Assembly: GCA_934591705.1 (NCBI GenBank)
Contig: CAKTPM010000015.1
Span: 1 to 44,361, forward strand
From: an uncultured Oscillospiraceae bacterium
Lineage (GTDB): Bacteria; Bacillota; Clostridia; Oscillospirales; Oscillospiraceae
Length of the DNA stretch: 44,361 bases
Direction of reading: 5' to 3'
Below the pieces are notes generated by a model. The model saw only the letters and a list, made by a program, of their open reading frames with translations. It was not told where the DNA came from and did no database searches. Below are positions 23,410 to 34,920 of the stretch, in pieces. How positions within the stretch are numbered: position 1 is the first letter of the stretch; each line of letters starts with the position of its first letter. The translations under genes and the position numbers were made by a program.

Positions 23410-24441
23410 TCAGTTCATCTGCCGGTTGCGGCTGATGTTCACCGTGCCGTCGGTCATGCTGGAAAGGGAGTCCAAGCTCTTGCCGGTGCCGATGGCCACA
23501 CAGGAGATGGCGTTCTCCGCCACGGCGGTGTGGATGCCCGTCCGGGCGGCCACCAGCTTGTCGAAGCCCTCCACCAGACTGCCGCCGCCGGTCATGACGA
23601 TGCCGTTGTTGGAGATGTCCGCCACCAGCTCCGGCGGCGTGCGCTCCAGGACACTGTGGATGGCCTCCAGGATGCGCTCCATGGGCTCCTCGAAGGCCTC
23701 CAGCATCTCCGTGGAGGAGACCTGCAGAGTCTTGGGCAGGCCGGTCATCAGGCAGCGGCCCCGGACATCAATGGTCTTTTCCTCCTCCAGGGGGAACACA
23801 CAGCCGATCTGTATCTTCATCTGCTCGGCGGTGCGCTCGCCCACCAGCACGCTGTGCTTGCGGCGCATATACTTGACGATGGACTCATTGAACTGGTCGC
23901 CGGCCACCTTGATGGAGGCGGACTCCACCACGCCGGACAGGGAGATCACGGCGATATCCGTGGTGCCGCCGCCGATATCCACTACCATGTGCCCATCGGG
24001 CTTGGCGATGTCGATGCCCGCGCCGATGGCAGCGGCCACGGGCTCCTCAATGAGGTACACCCGGCGGGCGCCGGCCTGGATGCCGGCATCCACCACGGCA
24101 CGCTCCTCGACCTCGGTGATGCCGGAGGGCACGCAGATGATGACCCGGGGCTTAAAGAGGGAGAAGCCGCCGTTGACCTTGTGGATGAACTCCTTGAGCA
24201 TCCGCTCGGTCATATCGTAGTCGGAGATAACGCCCTCCCGCAGGGGGCGGATGGCCACGATGTTGCCGGGGGTGCGGCCCAGCATGGCCTGGGCCTCGGC
24301 GCCCACCTTCAGCAGGCGGCCGCTGTTCTTGTCGATGGCGACGACGGAGGGCTCATTGAGCACCACGCCCTTGCCCTTGATGTAAACCAAAACCGACGCG
24401 GTACCCAGGTCGATACCGATATCCTTTGCAAATGTACCCAT
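23410..24441 (-). CDS. mreB: MreB/Mbl-family rod-shape actin homologue
   Basis: A 343-residue bacterial actin that organises lateral cell-wall synthesis. It shows phosphate 1 (DIGIDLGTASVLVY), GVISDYDMTERMLKEFI, CVPSGITEVEERAVVDA, EEPVAAAIGAG, phosphate 2 (MVVDIGGGTTDIAVISL) and the adenosine motif GIVMTGGGSLVEGFDKLVA. The start is ATG 24441 with GAGG about 10 bases upstream. The gene stands alone: no mreC or mreD follows, only a terminator and an aminotransferase. That fits an Mbl/MreBH-type paralogue as well as MreB proper; they cannot be separated by eye. Confidence 0.93.
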   Translation of the reverse strand: MGTFAKDIGIDLGTASVLVYIKGKGVVLNEPSVVAIDKNSGRLLKVGAEAQAMLGRTPGNIVAIRPLREGVISDYDMTERMLKEFIHKVNGGFSLFKPRVIICVPSGITEVEERAVVDAGIQAGARRVYLIEEPVAAAIGAGIDIAKPDGHMVVDIGGGTTDIAVISLSGVVESASIKVAGDQFNESIVKYMRRKHSVLVGERTAEQMKIQIGCVFPLEEEKTIDVRGRCLMTGLPKTLQVSSTEMLEAFEEPMERILEAIHSVLERTPPELVADISNNGIVMTGGGSLVEGFDKLVAARTGIHTAVAENAISCVAIGTGKSLDSLSSMTDGTVNISRNRQMN

Positions 24442-24501
24442 AAAACTATACCTCTTCGCTTGCATATTGAACGGCTGACGCCGTGCGTTTCCACTCTACA
24501 C

Positions 24502-24530
24502 ATTATACTGGTGTCCCCGGCATTTTGCAA
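24502..24530 (-). promoter_or_regulatory. Promoter of mreB
   Basis: Minus strand -35 TTGCAA (24525-24530), 17-bp spacer, -10 TATAAT (24502-24507), 60 bases before the start codon. Confidence 0.8.
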
Positions 24531-24574
24531 TAGGGATTTGCCCTTTGTTCTATTCTGCACGGTTTCCGGCAAAT

Positions 24575-25255
24575 TCATTCCCGGGCGTCCGCCAGCGTCA
24601 GGCACAGCACCTCCGCGGCGCCGGCCTCCTTCAGCACCCGGGCGCATTCTCCCAGGGTGGAGCCGGTGGTGATGATGTCATCCACCAGCAGCACCCGCCG
24701 GCCGGCAAAATTCTCCGGCTTTACCGCCCGGTAGGCCCCCAGCACATTGGCCCGGCGGGCGGCAGCGTCCTCCAGGCCGGACTGGGGCGGGTTGTCCAGC
24801 ACCTTCTCCAGGGTCTCCACCGGCTCTGTATGCCAGTCCACGCACATGCTGCCGGTGAGATATCTTGCCTGGTCAAAGCCCCGCTTGCGCAGCCGTCTGC
24901 GGCTCACGGGCACCCAGGTAATGAGATCGAACTCCCCGGAATAGCAGTCCGCCGCCCTTTGGGCCATGAGGTCGCCGAAGCAGGGGAGATAGTCCAGCCG
25001 GGACTTGAATTTATAGCGCAGGATGGCCTCCCGCACCGCGCCCTCATAGCGGAGCACGGCGGCGCAGCGGCCGAACCCGGCCCCCTCCCGGACACTCTCC
25101 TGCCAGGGCAGGGTGTCCCGGCACTTCGGGCACAGAAGCTCCTTTCCCGCCATGGCCCCGCAGAAGGGGCACTTGCGGGGGAAGAAAAAGTCCAGAACGC
25201 TCTTTTGCGCCCGGTCCAGATAGCCATTGATGTCACCCACGGGATTCTGCGGCAT
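24575..25255 (-). CDS. comFC: ComF-family phosphoribosyltransferase-like protein
   Basis: A 226-residue protein with an N-terminal zinc-ribbon (KCPFCGAMAGKELLCPKC, two CxxC pairs) and a phosphoribosyltransferase domain ending in the PRPP-binding motif VLLVDDIITTGSTL. Typical ComF segments YEGAVREAILRYKF and PVSRRRLRKRGFDQARYL are present. ComFC works in transformation, probably processing incoming DNA together with the ComFA helicase and DprA; no comFA is next to it here. It overlaps the end of recD2 by 23 bases, with a GGAGGG site, so it is probably co-expressed with the repair genes upstream. ComF alone does not prove competence. Confidence 0.93.
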   Translation of the reverse strand: MPQNPVGDINGYLDRAQKSVLDFFFPRKCPFCGAMAGKELLCPKCRDTLPWQESVREGAGFGRCAAVLRYEGAVREAILRYKFKSRLDYLPCFGDLMAQRAADCYSGEFDLITWVPVSRRRLRKRGFDQARYLTGSMCVDWHTEPVETLEKVLDNPPQSGLEDAAARRANVLGAYRAVKPENFAGRRVLLVDDIITTGSTLGECARVLKEAGAAEVLCLTLADARE

Positions 25256-27455
25256 GGTGTCCCTCCTTCAATCTGCGGCGCAGCCCGCTGTAGCGGCGCT
25301 GCTGTCTGTCATTGGCGGCCATTTGGCCGGGCACGGTGTCATCCCCCACCAGCACCAAAAGCTCCCTGGCCCGGGTGATGGCGGTGTAGAGCACGCCCCG
25401 GACCATCAGCGTGGAGGCCACCGGGGCGGACACGAGCACCACGCAGCGGTATTCGCTGCCCTGGGATTTATGTACCGTCACGGCGTAGGCCATGTCCAGC
25501 TGGCTGAGGGCGTCGGCGGTGTAGACGCACACCCGGTCATCGAACCGCAGGGTCAAAAGCTCGCCGGAGGCGTCGATGTCCTCGATGACGCCCACATCGC
25601 CGTTGAAGATGCCCGTGCCCACGGTGCCGTCGTCCCGCTCCCACACGGCATCGTAGTTGTTGCGGTTCTGCATCACCCTGTCCCCTGTCCGGAAGACCTG
25701 GTCTCCCCATGTCTTTTGGCGCTTTTGGGGATCCGGGGGATTCAGGGCCGCCTGGAGGGCCCGGTTGAGGGCCGCGGTGCCGCAGGGCCCCTTGCGGGTG
25801 GGGGTGAGCACCTGGATCTCCGAAACGGGGATGTGCATATTCTGCGGCAGCCGCTGCCCCACCAGCTCCACCACCGTCTGCACCAACCGGTCGGGGCTGC
25901 GGCGGCAGAGGAAGAAGAAGTCGCTGCTCTTGTCGGCCAGATCCGGTGGCTCCCCGCGATTCACGCTGTGGGCGCTGCGGATGATGGCGCTCTCCCGCGC
26001 CTGGCGGAAGACCTCCGTGAGACGCACAGCGGGGATGACCTCACTGCGCAGCAGGTCCCCCAGCACATTGCCCGCCCCCACGGCAGGGAGCTGGTCGGGG
26101 TCCCCCACCATGACCAGGCGGCAGCCGGGGCGCATGGCCCGCAGGAGGTTCTCCATCAGCTCCAGGTCCACCATGGACATCTCGTCCACGATGACGGCAT
26201 CCGCCTCCAGGGGGTCCTTTTCGTTCCTTTTGAAGTTCACCTCGCCGGTGAGGTCGTTGAGGGTCATGCCCAGGGCCCGGTGGACGGTCTGGGCCTCGGT
26301 GCCGCAGAGCTCGCTCATGCGCTGGGCGGCCCGGCCCGTGGGGGCCAGCAGCAGGGTGCTGAGCCCCATGCGCCCGAAGAGGGCCACCATGCCCCGGACG
26401 GCGGTGGTCTTGCCGGTGCCGGGGCCGCCGGTCAAAAGCACCACACCCTCCCGGGCCGCCAAGGACACCGCCTGCCGCTGCTGGGGGGCATACCGCACCC
26501 CCTGGGCGGCCTGGATCTCCTCCAGCACCGCCTCCGCATTCCGCCCGCACTCCCAGGGCTCGGCGCACATGGTCAAAAGCCGCCGGGCCACATAGGTCTC
26601 CGCCTCATAGAAGCGCCGCAGGTAGCAGGCCTGCACATTGGCCACCTGCTCGCAGAGGACCACCCGCCGGTCAAGGAGACCGTCCAGGGCCGCCTCCACG
26701 GTGTCTCGGGGCTCGCCGATGAGGTCGGCGGTGGCGGCCAGGAGCTTATCACGGGGCAAAAACACATGCCCATTGCCCAGGTTGTGCTGCAGCTCGTAGA
26801 GGATGGCGGCCTCCACCCGGCAGGGGTCGCCGCCGCCGAAGCCCATGGAGATGGCGATCTCATCGCAGAGGGCGAATTCCACGCCGTACATGGGCCCGGT
26901 GAGGACATAGGGGTCTATTTTCAGCTTCTCCACGGCCCCGTCCCCATACTGCCGGGTCAGGGGCATGGCCAGGTGCACCGGCAGGTCGTAGCGGGCCAAA
27001 AAGTCCACACACCGGCGCATGCCGGTAAGGGCGCGGAAGGCGCCGGAGATCTCCATGGCCCGCTTGGCGGTGATGCCCTTGATGCACGAGAGCCGCTCGG
27101 GCTCCTCCTCGATGATCCGCAGGGTGTCCTCCCCGAAGCGGTCCACCAGGCGCAGGGCCGTGGCGGGGCCGATGCCCTTGATGACGCCGCCGCCCAGGTA
27201 GGCGGCGATGTCCTCGGCGGTCTCCGGCATCCGGCGCTCCACCGCCTCTGCGGCGAACTGCTGGCCGTAGGCAGGGTGGTTCACCCACAGGCCGGTGACG
27301 CTCATGCGCTCACCGGGGGCGGCATAGGGGATACAGCCCACGGTGGTGACGGCCTCCCCCAGAGGCGTTACCAGCGTCAGCACCGTATAGCCGTTTTCCT
27401 CATTTTGGAAGATGATGCTCTCTACGGTGCCCTCCACTGTGCTGCGCTGGTCCAT
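25233..27455 (-). CDS. recD2: RecD2-type SF1B DNA helicase
   Basis: A 740-residue 5'-3' helicase of the RecD2 (YrrC) family, which acts in repair without RecBC. An N-terminal OB-like domain (TVEGTVESIIFQNEENGYTVL) and helix-hairpin-helix region (YLGGGVIKGIGPATALRLVDRFG, IKGITAKRA) precede the helicase core. That has motif I LLTGGPGTGKTTAV, Ia LLAPTGRAA, II VIVDEMSMVD, III VMVGDPDQLPAVGAG, then LTPTRKGPCG, TGDRVMQNRNNY, AVTVHKSQGSEY and YTAITRARELLVLVGD. The long N-terminus separates it from RecD of the RecBCD complex. GGAGG precedes ATG 27455, which lies inside the end of the small upstream gene. Confidence 0.95.
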   Translation of the reverse strand: MDQRSTVEGTVESIIFQNEENGYTVLTLVTPLGEAVTTVGCIPYAAPGERMSVTGLWVNHPAYGQQFAAEAVERRMPETAEDIAAYLGGGVIKGIGPATALRLVDRFGEDTLRIIEEEPERLSCIKGITAKRAMEISGAFRALTGMRRCVDFLARYDLPVHLAMPLTRQYGDGAVEKLKIDPYVLTGPMYGVEFALCDEIAISMGFGGGDPCRVEAAILYELQHNLGNGHVFLPRDKLLAATADLIGEPRDTVEAALDGLLDRRVVLCEQVANVQACYLRRFYEAETYVARRLLTMCAEPWECGRNAEAVLEEIQAAQGVRYAPQQRQAVSLAAREGVVLLTGGPGTGKTTAVRGMVALFGRMGLSTLLLAPTGRAAQRMSELCGTEAQTVHRALGMTLNDLTGEVNFKRNEKDPLEADAVIVDEMSMVDLELMENLLRAMRPGCRLVMVGDPDQLPAVGAGNVLGDLLRSEVIPAVRLTEVFRQARESAIIRSAHSVNRGEPPDLADKSSDFFFLCRRSPDRLVQTVVELVGQRLPQNMHIPVSEIQVLTPTRKGPCGTAALNRALQAALNPPDPQKRQKTWGDQVFRTGDRVMQNRNNYDAVWERDDGTVGTGIFNGDVGVIEDIDASGELLTLRFDDRVCVYTADALSQLDMAYAVTVHKSQGSEYRCVVLVSAPVASTLMVRGVLYTAITRARELLVLVGDDTVPGQMAANDRQQRRYSGLRRRLKEGHHAAESRG

Positions 27456-27579
27456 GGCATTTTTCCTCCTTCTTGCGTTCCCTTGCCCGGAATACGGCGT
27501 CGGCTATGACCCACAGGACCGTTGAGAGGCCCACGGCGGTCAAAAAAGCGATGACGCCCTCGTATATGATCCGGCCCAT
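27400..27579 (-). CDS. Small membrane protein overlapping recD2
   Basis: A 59-residue protein from ATG 27579 (site GGGGGGTGAG about 5 bases upstream). One membrane helix (IIYEGVIAFLTAVGLSTVLWVIADAVF, about 3-29) is followed by a charged stretch RARERKKEEK and a tail reading through the start of recD2. The 56-base overlap with recD2 means its C-terminus is constrained by the other frame, and the GGAGG of recD2 lies inside this gene, suggesting translational coupling. It sits 43 bases after uvrA. The function is unknown; a clean ribosome binding site and a good membrane helix argue for a real gene. Confidence 0.58.
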   Translation of the reverse strand: MGRIIYEGVIAFLTAVGLSTVLWVIADAVFRARERKKEEKCHGPAQHSGGHRREHHLPK

Positions 27580-27622
27580 GCTCTCACCCCCCGCCATCCT
27601 ATGCCGGGGCGGGGCGATGGGG

Positions 27623-30445
<2,823 letters not shown>

Positions 30446-30504
30446 AGTATTCCTCGGTTTCGTATCGTATCGCAGTTTTGCGGGGCGGACACGCCGCCCC
30501 GGGG

Positions 30505-30984
30505 TCACACCGTAAGGTCCGCCGTCCGGGCGCCGATGTAGTCCATCAGCGCCTGGGGCGCCACCTCCACCTGGGCGCCGATCTTTCCGGCGCTGACGCA
30601 GACGGTGTCAAAGAGGATCACCGTTTCATGGAACACGGTGGGAAACGGCTTTTTCATGCCGATGGGGCTGCAGCCGCCGTGGACATACCCCGTCAGGGGC
30701 AAAAGCTCCTTTTGGGGCAGCATGGCCAGGGACTTCTCCCCCACGGCTTTGGCGGCCTTCTTCAGGTCCAGATTGTCCGCCGCCGGGATGTCAAAGACAT
30801 AGTAGGCGCCTGAAGCGCCCCGGGTCACCAGGGTCTTGAAGACCCCCTCCGGATCCTGGCCCAGCACCGCCGCCACGGAGACGCCGTCGGTGGGGCCGGC
30901 GGGGTCGTAGAAGTGGGGCGTATAGGGGATATTGGCCGCGTCCAGCAGCCGCATGACATTGGTTTTTTCCTCCCGCTTGGCCAT
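30505..30984 (-). CDS. ybaK: Cys-tRNA(Pro)/Cys-tRNA(Cys) deacylase YbaK
   Basis: A 159-residue trans-editing protein of the YbaK/ProX/EbsC group that hydrolyses mischarged Cys-tRNA(Pro). It shows TNVMRLLDAANIPYTPHFYD, VFKTLVTRG, FDIPAADNLDLKKAAKAVGEKSLAMLPQKEL, the catalytic-site region LTGYVHGGCSPIGMKKPFPTV (with the conserved GxxP-like loop) and VSAGKIGAQVEVAP. The ATG directly abuts the stop codon of the transporter gene (TAAATG), with a GAGGCGG site in the transporter's last codons, so the two are coupled. No terminator with a U tract separates it from uvrA. Confidence 0.93.
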   Translation of the reverse strand: MAKREEKTNVMRLLDAANIPYTPHFYDPAGPTDGVSVAAVLGQDPEGVFKTLVTRGASGAYYVFDIPAADNLDLKKAAKAVGEKSLAMLPQKELLPLTGYVHGGCSPIGMKKPFPTVFHETVILFDTVCVSAGKIGAQVEVAPQALMDYIGARTADLTV

Positions 30985-31905
30985 TTATACCGCCTCTTTT
31001 CTTGGTTTTTGTTTGGCTTCTTCTTTCGTTTCCCGGGCGCCCTCCCGGGCCAGCAGGATCACGCAGCCGAACACGCAGCTCATACCCAGCACGGTCCAGA
31101 GGGTCAGGGGCTCCTTGAACACGAACACGCCCACCAGGGTCTCCATCACCGGCTCGATGTTGGTGATGATGGAGGCCCGGCCGCTCTCCACGCCCTCTAA
31201 GCCCTTGGTGTAGAACACATAGGGCAGCACCGTGGCCACCAGGACCACGCCCAGGGCGCCGACGACGCCCCGAGAGGTCGTGAACGCGGCGGGCAGGGCA
31301 CGAAGGTCCGCGCAGAGGAGGGAGCCCAGGCCCGCCACCAGGAAGGTCCAGTAGATCATGGTATAGCTTTCATAGTGCTGCAGGCCGTAGTGGGCAAAGA
31401 CGGTGTAGCTTCCGTAGCAGAGGCCGGAGAGCACCCCCAGCATGATGCCCGCCCAGGAGGCCGTCATATGCCCGCCCAAAATGCCGCTGACCAGCACGCT
31501 GCCCAGCAGCGACACCGCCAGGGCGATGAGCTTTCTTTTGGTGAGGGGCGTTTTCCACAAAATCACGCTGGCGATGACCACGAAGGAGGGGGCCAGGTAC
31601 AGCAGCACCGCCGCCACGGACAGCGAGCACAGGGTCTGGCAGCGGAAGTACACCAAGCTCAGGGCCAAAATGCTGATGAGCCCCGAGCACAGGAAGATGG
31701 GCAGGTGCCGCAGGCGGATGCGGAACACCTGCCGGTGAAAGAGGGCGAAGATCACCGTCAGCACCGCCAGGGAGCCGAAGTTGCGGATGAACACCCGGTT
31801 GCCCAGCTCCACGCCGGCGGCGGTGAGCATGCGGTTGAAAAATCCGATGAAGCCCCAGCACACGGCGCTGAGGATGACATAGAAGTAAGAGAGATACTTT
31901 TTCAT
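30985..31905 (-). CDS. EamA/DMT-family transporter
   Basis: A 306-residue, ten-helix drug/metabolite transporter. Two EamA repeats are visible: the first begins YFYVILSAVCWGFIGFFNRML, the second TASWAGIMLGVLSGLCYGSYTVF. The second ends in LEGVESGRASIITNIEPVMETLVGVFVFKEPLTLWTVLGMSCVFGCVILL, a classical EamA closing motif. The C-terminal tail is cytoplasmic and very charged (EGARETKEEAKQKPRKEAV). The substrate is unknown. It follows uvrB by 35 bases and directly precedes ybaK. Confidence 0.92.
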   Translation of the reverse strand: MKKYLSYFYVILSAVCWGFIGFFNRMLTAAGVELGNRVFIRNFGSLAVLTVIFALFHRQVFRIRLRHLPIFLCSGLISILALSLVYFRCQTLCSLSVAAVLLYLAPSFVVIASVILWKTPLTKRKLIALAVSLLGSVLVSGILGGHMTASWAGIMLGVLSGLCYGSYTVFAHYGLQHYESYTMIYWTFLVAGLGSLLCADLRALPAAFTTSRGVVGALGVVLVATVLPYVFYTKGLEGVESGRASIITNIEPVMETLVGVFVFKEPLTLWTVLGMSCVFGCVILLAREGARETKEEAKQKPRKEAV

Positions 31906-31940
31906 GGCGTTCCTTCTTGGGTAATAAGTCGTTCGCTTTC

Positions 31941-33905
31941 TCAGCTTTCCCGGCGCAGCTCGATGATCTGATCCCGCAGGGCGGCGGCGTACTCGAATTC
32001 CAGCATACGGCTGGCCGCCTTCATCTCCTTTTCCAGCCGGGCGATGGTCTCCGCGCGCTCCCGGTCGGTGAGCTTCTTCTTGGAGAGCCGGGAGGCCTCC
32101 TCCGCGCTGTGGCTGATCTCCACCATCTCCCGGACGCTCTTGCGGATGGTCCGGGGCACGATGCCGTGGGCCAGGTTATAGTCGTTTTGTATCCGCCGGC
32201 GGCGCTCCGTTTCGTCCATGGCGGCCCGCATGGCGGGGGTAACGGTGTCGGCATAGAGGATCACCAGGCCCTCGGCGTTCCGGGCGGCCCGGCCGATGGT
32301 CTGGATCAGCGAGGTCTCCGAGCGCAAAAAGCCCTCCTTGTCGGCATCCAGGATGGCCACCAGGGACACCTCCGGCAGGTCCAGGCCCTCACGCAGGAGG
32401 TTGATGCCCACCAGCACATCGAACTCGCCCAGGCGCAGATCCCGGATGATCTCCATGCGCTCCAGGGCTGCCACATCCGAATGCATATACCGCACCCGGA
32501 TGCCCACGGTGCGGAAGTGGGCGGTGAGGTCCTCCGCCATGCGCTTGGTGAGGGTGGTGACTAGCACCCGCTCGTTCTTCTCCGCCCGCTGGCGGATCTC
32601 CGCCACCAGGTCGTCGATCTGCCCGGCTACCGGGCGTACCTCCACCCGGGGATCTAAAAGCCCCGTGGGGCGGATGACCTGCTCCACGATCTGCCCGGCC
32701 CGGGTACATTCATATTCTCCCGGGGTGGCGGAGACATACACCGCCTGGCCCACCCGGGCCTCAAATTCCTCAAACCGCAAGGGCCGGTTGTCATAGGCGC
32801 AGGGCAGCCGGAAGCCGTACTCCACCAGGGAGGTCTTCCGGGCCCGGTCGCCGTTGTACATGGCCCGGACCTGAGGCAGGGTCACATGGCTTTCGTCCAC
32901 AAAGAGGATAAAATCCTTGGGGAAAAAGTCCAAAAGCGTCATGGGGGCGCTGCCCACCGGCCGCTGGGATATGATGCGGGAATAGTTCTCGATGCCGGAG
33001 CAATAACCCAGCTCCGTCATCATCTCCATGTCGTATTCCGTGCGCTGGCGCAGGCGCTGGGCCTCCACCAGCTTCCCCGCCGCCTCAAACTCCTCCAGGC
33101 GCACCTGCAATTCCTTTTTGATCTGGGCCACGGCGGCGTCCATCTTGTCCTTGGGGGTGACATAGTGGCTGGCGGGGTACACCGCCACATGGCTCAGCAC
33201 CCGGTTCACCGCCCCGGTGACCGGGTGGAACTCGCTGATGCGCTCGATCTCGTCGCCGAAGAACTCCACCCGCAGGGCCCGGTCCTTATAATAGGCCGGG
33301 TAGAGCTCCACCGTGTCTCCCCGGACGCGAAAGACATTGCGCCCGAAGGCCACATCGTTGCGCTCGTAGCGGTCCTCCACCAGCCGGCGCAGCAGCTCAT
33401 CGCGGTCCATGACCTGGCCGGTGCGCAGGGAGATCATCATTTTTTCAAAGTCCTCCGGCTCGCCCAGGCCGTAGATGCAGCTCACCGAGGCCACCACGAT
33501 GACATCCCGCCGCTCCAAAAGCGAGCAGGTGGCCGAAAGCCGCAGGCGGTCGATCTCCTCGTTGGTGGAGGCGTCCTTCTCGATGTAGGTGTCGGTATGG
33601 GGGATGTAGGCCTCGGGCTGATAGTAGTCGTAGTAGCTGACAAAGTACTCCACGGCGTTGTCCGGGAAAAACTCCCGGAACTCCTCGCACAGCTGGGCCG
33701 CCAGGGTCTTATTGTGGGCCAGCACCAGGGTAGGCCGCTGGACCTTCTCGATGACCTTGGCCATGGTATAGGTCTTGCCGGAGCCGGTGACGCCTAAGAG
33801 CACTTGCTCGTCCAGGCCATTTTCAATGCCCTCCGCCAGGCGCCGGATGGCCTGGGGCTGGTCGCCGGCGGGCTGATATTCACTTTGCACACGAAAAGCA
33901 GGCAT
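31941..33905 (-). CDS. uvrB: Excinuclease ABC subunit B
   Basis: A 654-residue damage-verification helicase. It shows FRVQSEYQPAGDQPQAIRRL, Walker A LLGVTGSGKTYTMAKVI, NKTLAAQLCEEFREFFP, the beta-hairpin region YFVSYYDYYQPEAYIPHTDTYIEKD, and DEID, with DESHVTLPQ as motif II. Then come GLLDPRVEVRP, VTTLTKRMAEDLT, YMHSDVAALERMEIIRDLRLGEFDVLVGINLLREGLDLPEV and QTIGRAARN. The C-terminal UvrC-interacting UVR motif is LEKEMKAASRMLEFEYAAALRDQIIELR. ATG 33905 has AAGGAG about 6 bases upstream. Only 10 bases separate it from radC. No uvrC is in the window. Confidence 0.97.
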   Translation of the reverse strand: MPAFRVQSEYQPAGDQPQAIRRLAEGIENGLDEQVLLGVTGSGKTYTMAKVIEKVQRPTLVLAHNKTLAAQLCEEFREFFPDNAVEYFVSYYDYYQPEAYIPHTDTYIEKDASTNEEIDRLRLSATCSLLERRDVIVVASVSCIYGLGEPEDFEKMMISLRTGQVMDRDELLRRLVEDRYERNDVAFGRNVFRVRGDTVELYPAYYKDRALRVEFFGDEIERISEFHPVTGAVNRVLSHVAVYPASHYVTPKDKMDAAVAQIKKELQVRLEEFEAAGKLVEAQRLRQRTEYDMEMMTELGYCSGIENYSRIISQRPVGSAPMTLLDFFPKDFILFVDESHVTLPQVRAMYNGDRARKTSLVEYGFRLPCAYDNRPLRFEEFEARVGQAVYVSATPGEYECTRAGQIVEQVIRPTGLLDPRVEVRPVAGQIDDLVAEIRQRAEKNERVLVTTLTKRMAEDLTAHFRTVGIRVRYMHSDVAALERMEIIRDLRLGEFDVLVGINLLREGLDLPEVSLVAILDADKEGFLRSETSLIQTIGRAARNAEGLVILYADTVTPAMRAAMDETERRRRIQNDYNLAHGIVPRTIRKSVREMVEISHSAEEASRLSKKKLTDRERAETIARLEKEMKAASRMLEFEYAAALRDQIIELRRES

Positions 33906-33915
33906 CTTGCGCTCC

Positions 33916-34587
33916 TTACAGTAAAAATCCGCTTTGGGCCATGGACACAAAGTCCCCGTCCGCCACCACGATGTGGTCCAAAAGCCGTATATCCATCATC
34001 CGCAGGGCGTCGCGCACCAAAAGCGTCACCGCCCGGTCGTTTTCCGAGGGCAGGGCCACGCCGCTGGGGTGGTTGTGGGCCAGCACCACGGCGGCGGCCT
34101 CGTGGAGCACGGCGTTGCTGACCACCTGGCGCACGGAGAGGGCCGCGCTGTCGATGTTCCCGTCGGCCAGCTTTTTGCACAGGATGAGCTTGCCCTTGCC
34201 GTCCAGACACGCCTGGTAGAGCACCTCGTGCTTCTCGGCGGCCAGAAGCTGCAGGAAGTAGGCGCCGCACTTCTCCACGCTGTTGAGGATCACGCTGGCG
34301 GCCTCCCCCCGGCTGGCTCTGCGCTGCACCTCCGCCGTCAGATGCAGCAGCACCGCGGCGTTGGGCCCCACGCCGGGGACCTTTTCCAGCTCCCGGGGGT
34401 GGGCGTTGAGGACATTCTGCAGGGTGCCGAAGCGCTCCAGCAGGCGGTGGGCCGTCTCGTTGGTGTCCCGGCGGGGAATGGCGTAATAGAGCAAAAGCTC
34501 CAGCACCTCATGGTCGGCAAAGCCGCCCAGCCCCTCGGCCAGAAAGCGCTCCTTTTTCCGCTGCCGGTGCCCGTCGTGCAGTCCCAT
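33916..34587 (-). CDS. radC: RadC-family JAB1/MPN-type protein
   Basis: A 223-residue RadC protein. The N-terminal helix-hairpin-helix part contains DHEVLELLLYYAIPRRDTNETAHRLLERFG and LEKVPGVGPNAAVLLHL. The C-terminal JAMM metalloprotease-like domain has VLYQACLDGKGKLI and the zinc signature HNHPSG followed by SENDRAVT and D in LLDHIVVADG. Despite the name, RadC's role in repair is doubtful and its biochemical activity is not settled. It is the first gene of the minus-strand genome-maintenance array, with an AAAGGAGGG site and a good promoter, and it is divergent from xpt. Confidence 0.94.
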   Translation of the reverse strand: MGLHDGHRQRKKERFLAEGLGGFADHEVLELLLYYAIPRRDTNETAHRLLERFGTLQNVLNAHPRELEKVPGVGPNAAVLLHLTAEVQRRASRGEAASVILNSVEKCGAYFLQLLAAEKHEVLYQACLDGKGKLILCKKLADGNIDSAALSVRQVVSNAVLHEAAAVVLAHNHPSGVALPSENDRAVTLLVRDALRMMDIRLLDHIVVADGDFVSMAQSGFLL

Positions 34588-34623
34588 GCGCCCGCCCTCC
34601 TTTTCTCTGTTTTCAGAATAAGT

Positions 34624-34652
34624 ATTTTACCACATTTCCGCCCTTTTCACAA
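34624..34652 (-). promoter_or_regulatory. Promoter of the radC-uvrB array
   Basis: Minus strand -35 TTGTGA (34647-34652), 17-bp spacer, -10 TAAAAT (34624-34629). No CGAACRNRYGTTYC-type LexA box is evident around it, so SOS control is not supported by eye. Confidence 0.72.
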
Positions 34653-34669
34653 GCATTTTTGTCCTCGTT

Positions 34670-34832
34670 TTTTCCGATGGAAGGCCCCTGGTTTTCCGAT
34701 GATGGGCCGCCATCCACGGGCTTTCTAATGCGTGGCATCGCAGGGGCTTATCAATTATGCATTTTCACCATGCGCGCTTTTATTTTCCCCGATAATTCGC
34801 CGTTTTGCGCATTGCATTTTCAGGCGCTTTTA
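34670..34832. repeat. AT-richer intergenic region upstream of xpt with two direct-repeat pairs
   Basis: The gap between radC and xpt is about 330 bases and holds no gene. It contains TTTTCCGATG twice, at 34670-34679 and 34692-34701, a 22-bp period (two helical turns). A composite repeat also occurs twice: GCATTTTCA at 34759 and 34814, followed by GCGCTTTTA at 34774 and 34824. These could be regulator sites for xpt-guaA. A canonical purine riboswitch aptamer was looked for and not seen. Confidence 0.5.
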
Positions 34833-34845
34833 GGCAAGATAAGAG

Positions 34846-34856
34846 TGGTATATATT
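34846..34856 (+). promoter_or_regulatory. Probable extended -10 promoter of xpt-guaA
   Basis: TGG-TATATATT: TG at 34846, -10 TATATA or TATATT at 34849-34856. No consensus -35 is seen. The xpt ATG lies 65 bases downstream. Confidence 0.5.
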
Positions 34857-34920
34857 ACAGGTGGATATTGTTTCTTTGCGGCTTATTTACAAATCTTAAG
34901 AAAAAAGGAGATCAACCGCC

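Noticed and set aside
25227..27509. Long open frame antisense to recD2
   Set aside because: Low-complexity His/Gly/Leu-rich product with no ribosome binding site or motif; a shadow of recD2.
30482..30500. Hairpin between ybaK and uvrA as a terminator
   Set aside because: A 7-bp stem exists but no U tract follows on the minus strand.
34653..34920. Guanine/xanthine riboswitch ahead of xpt
   Set aside because: The conserved purine aptamer core (TATA stem entry, GTTTCTACC-like joint) could not be found in the leader.
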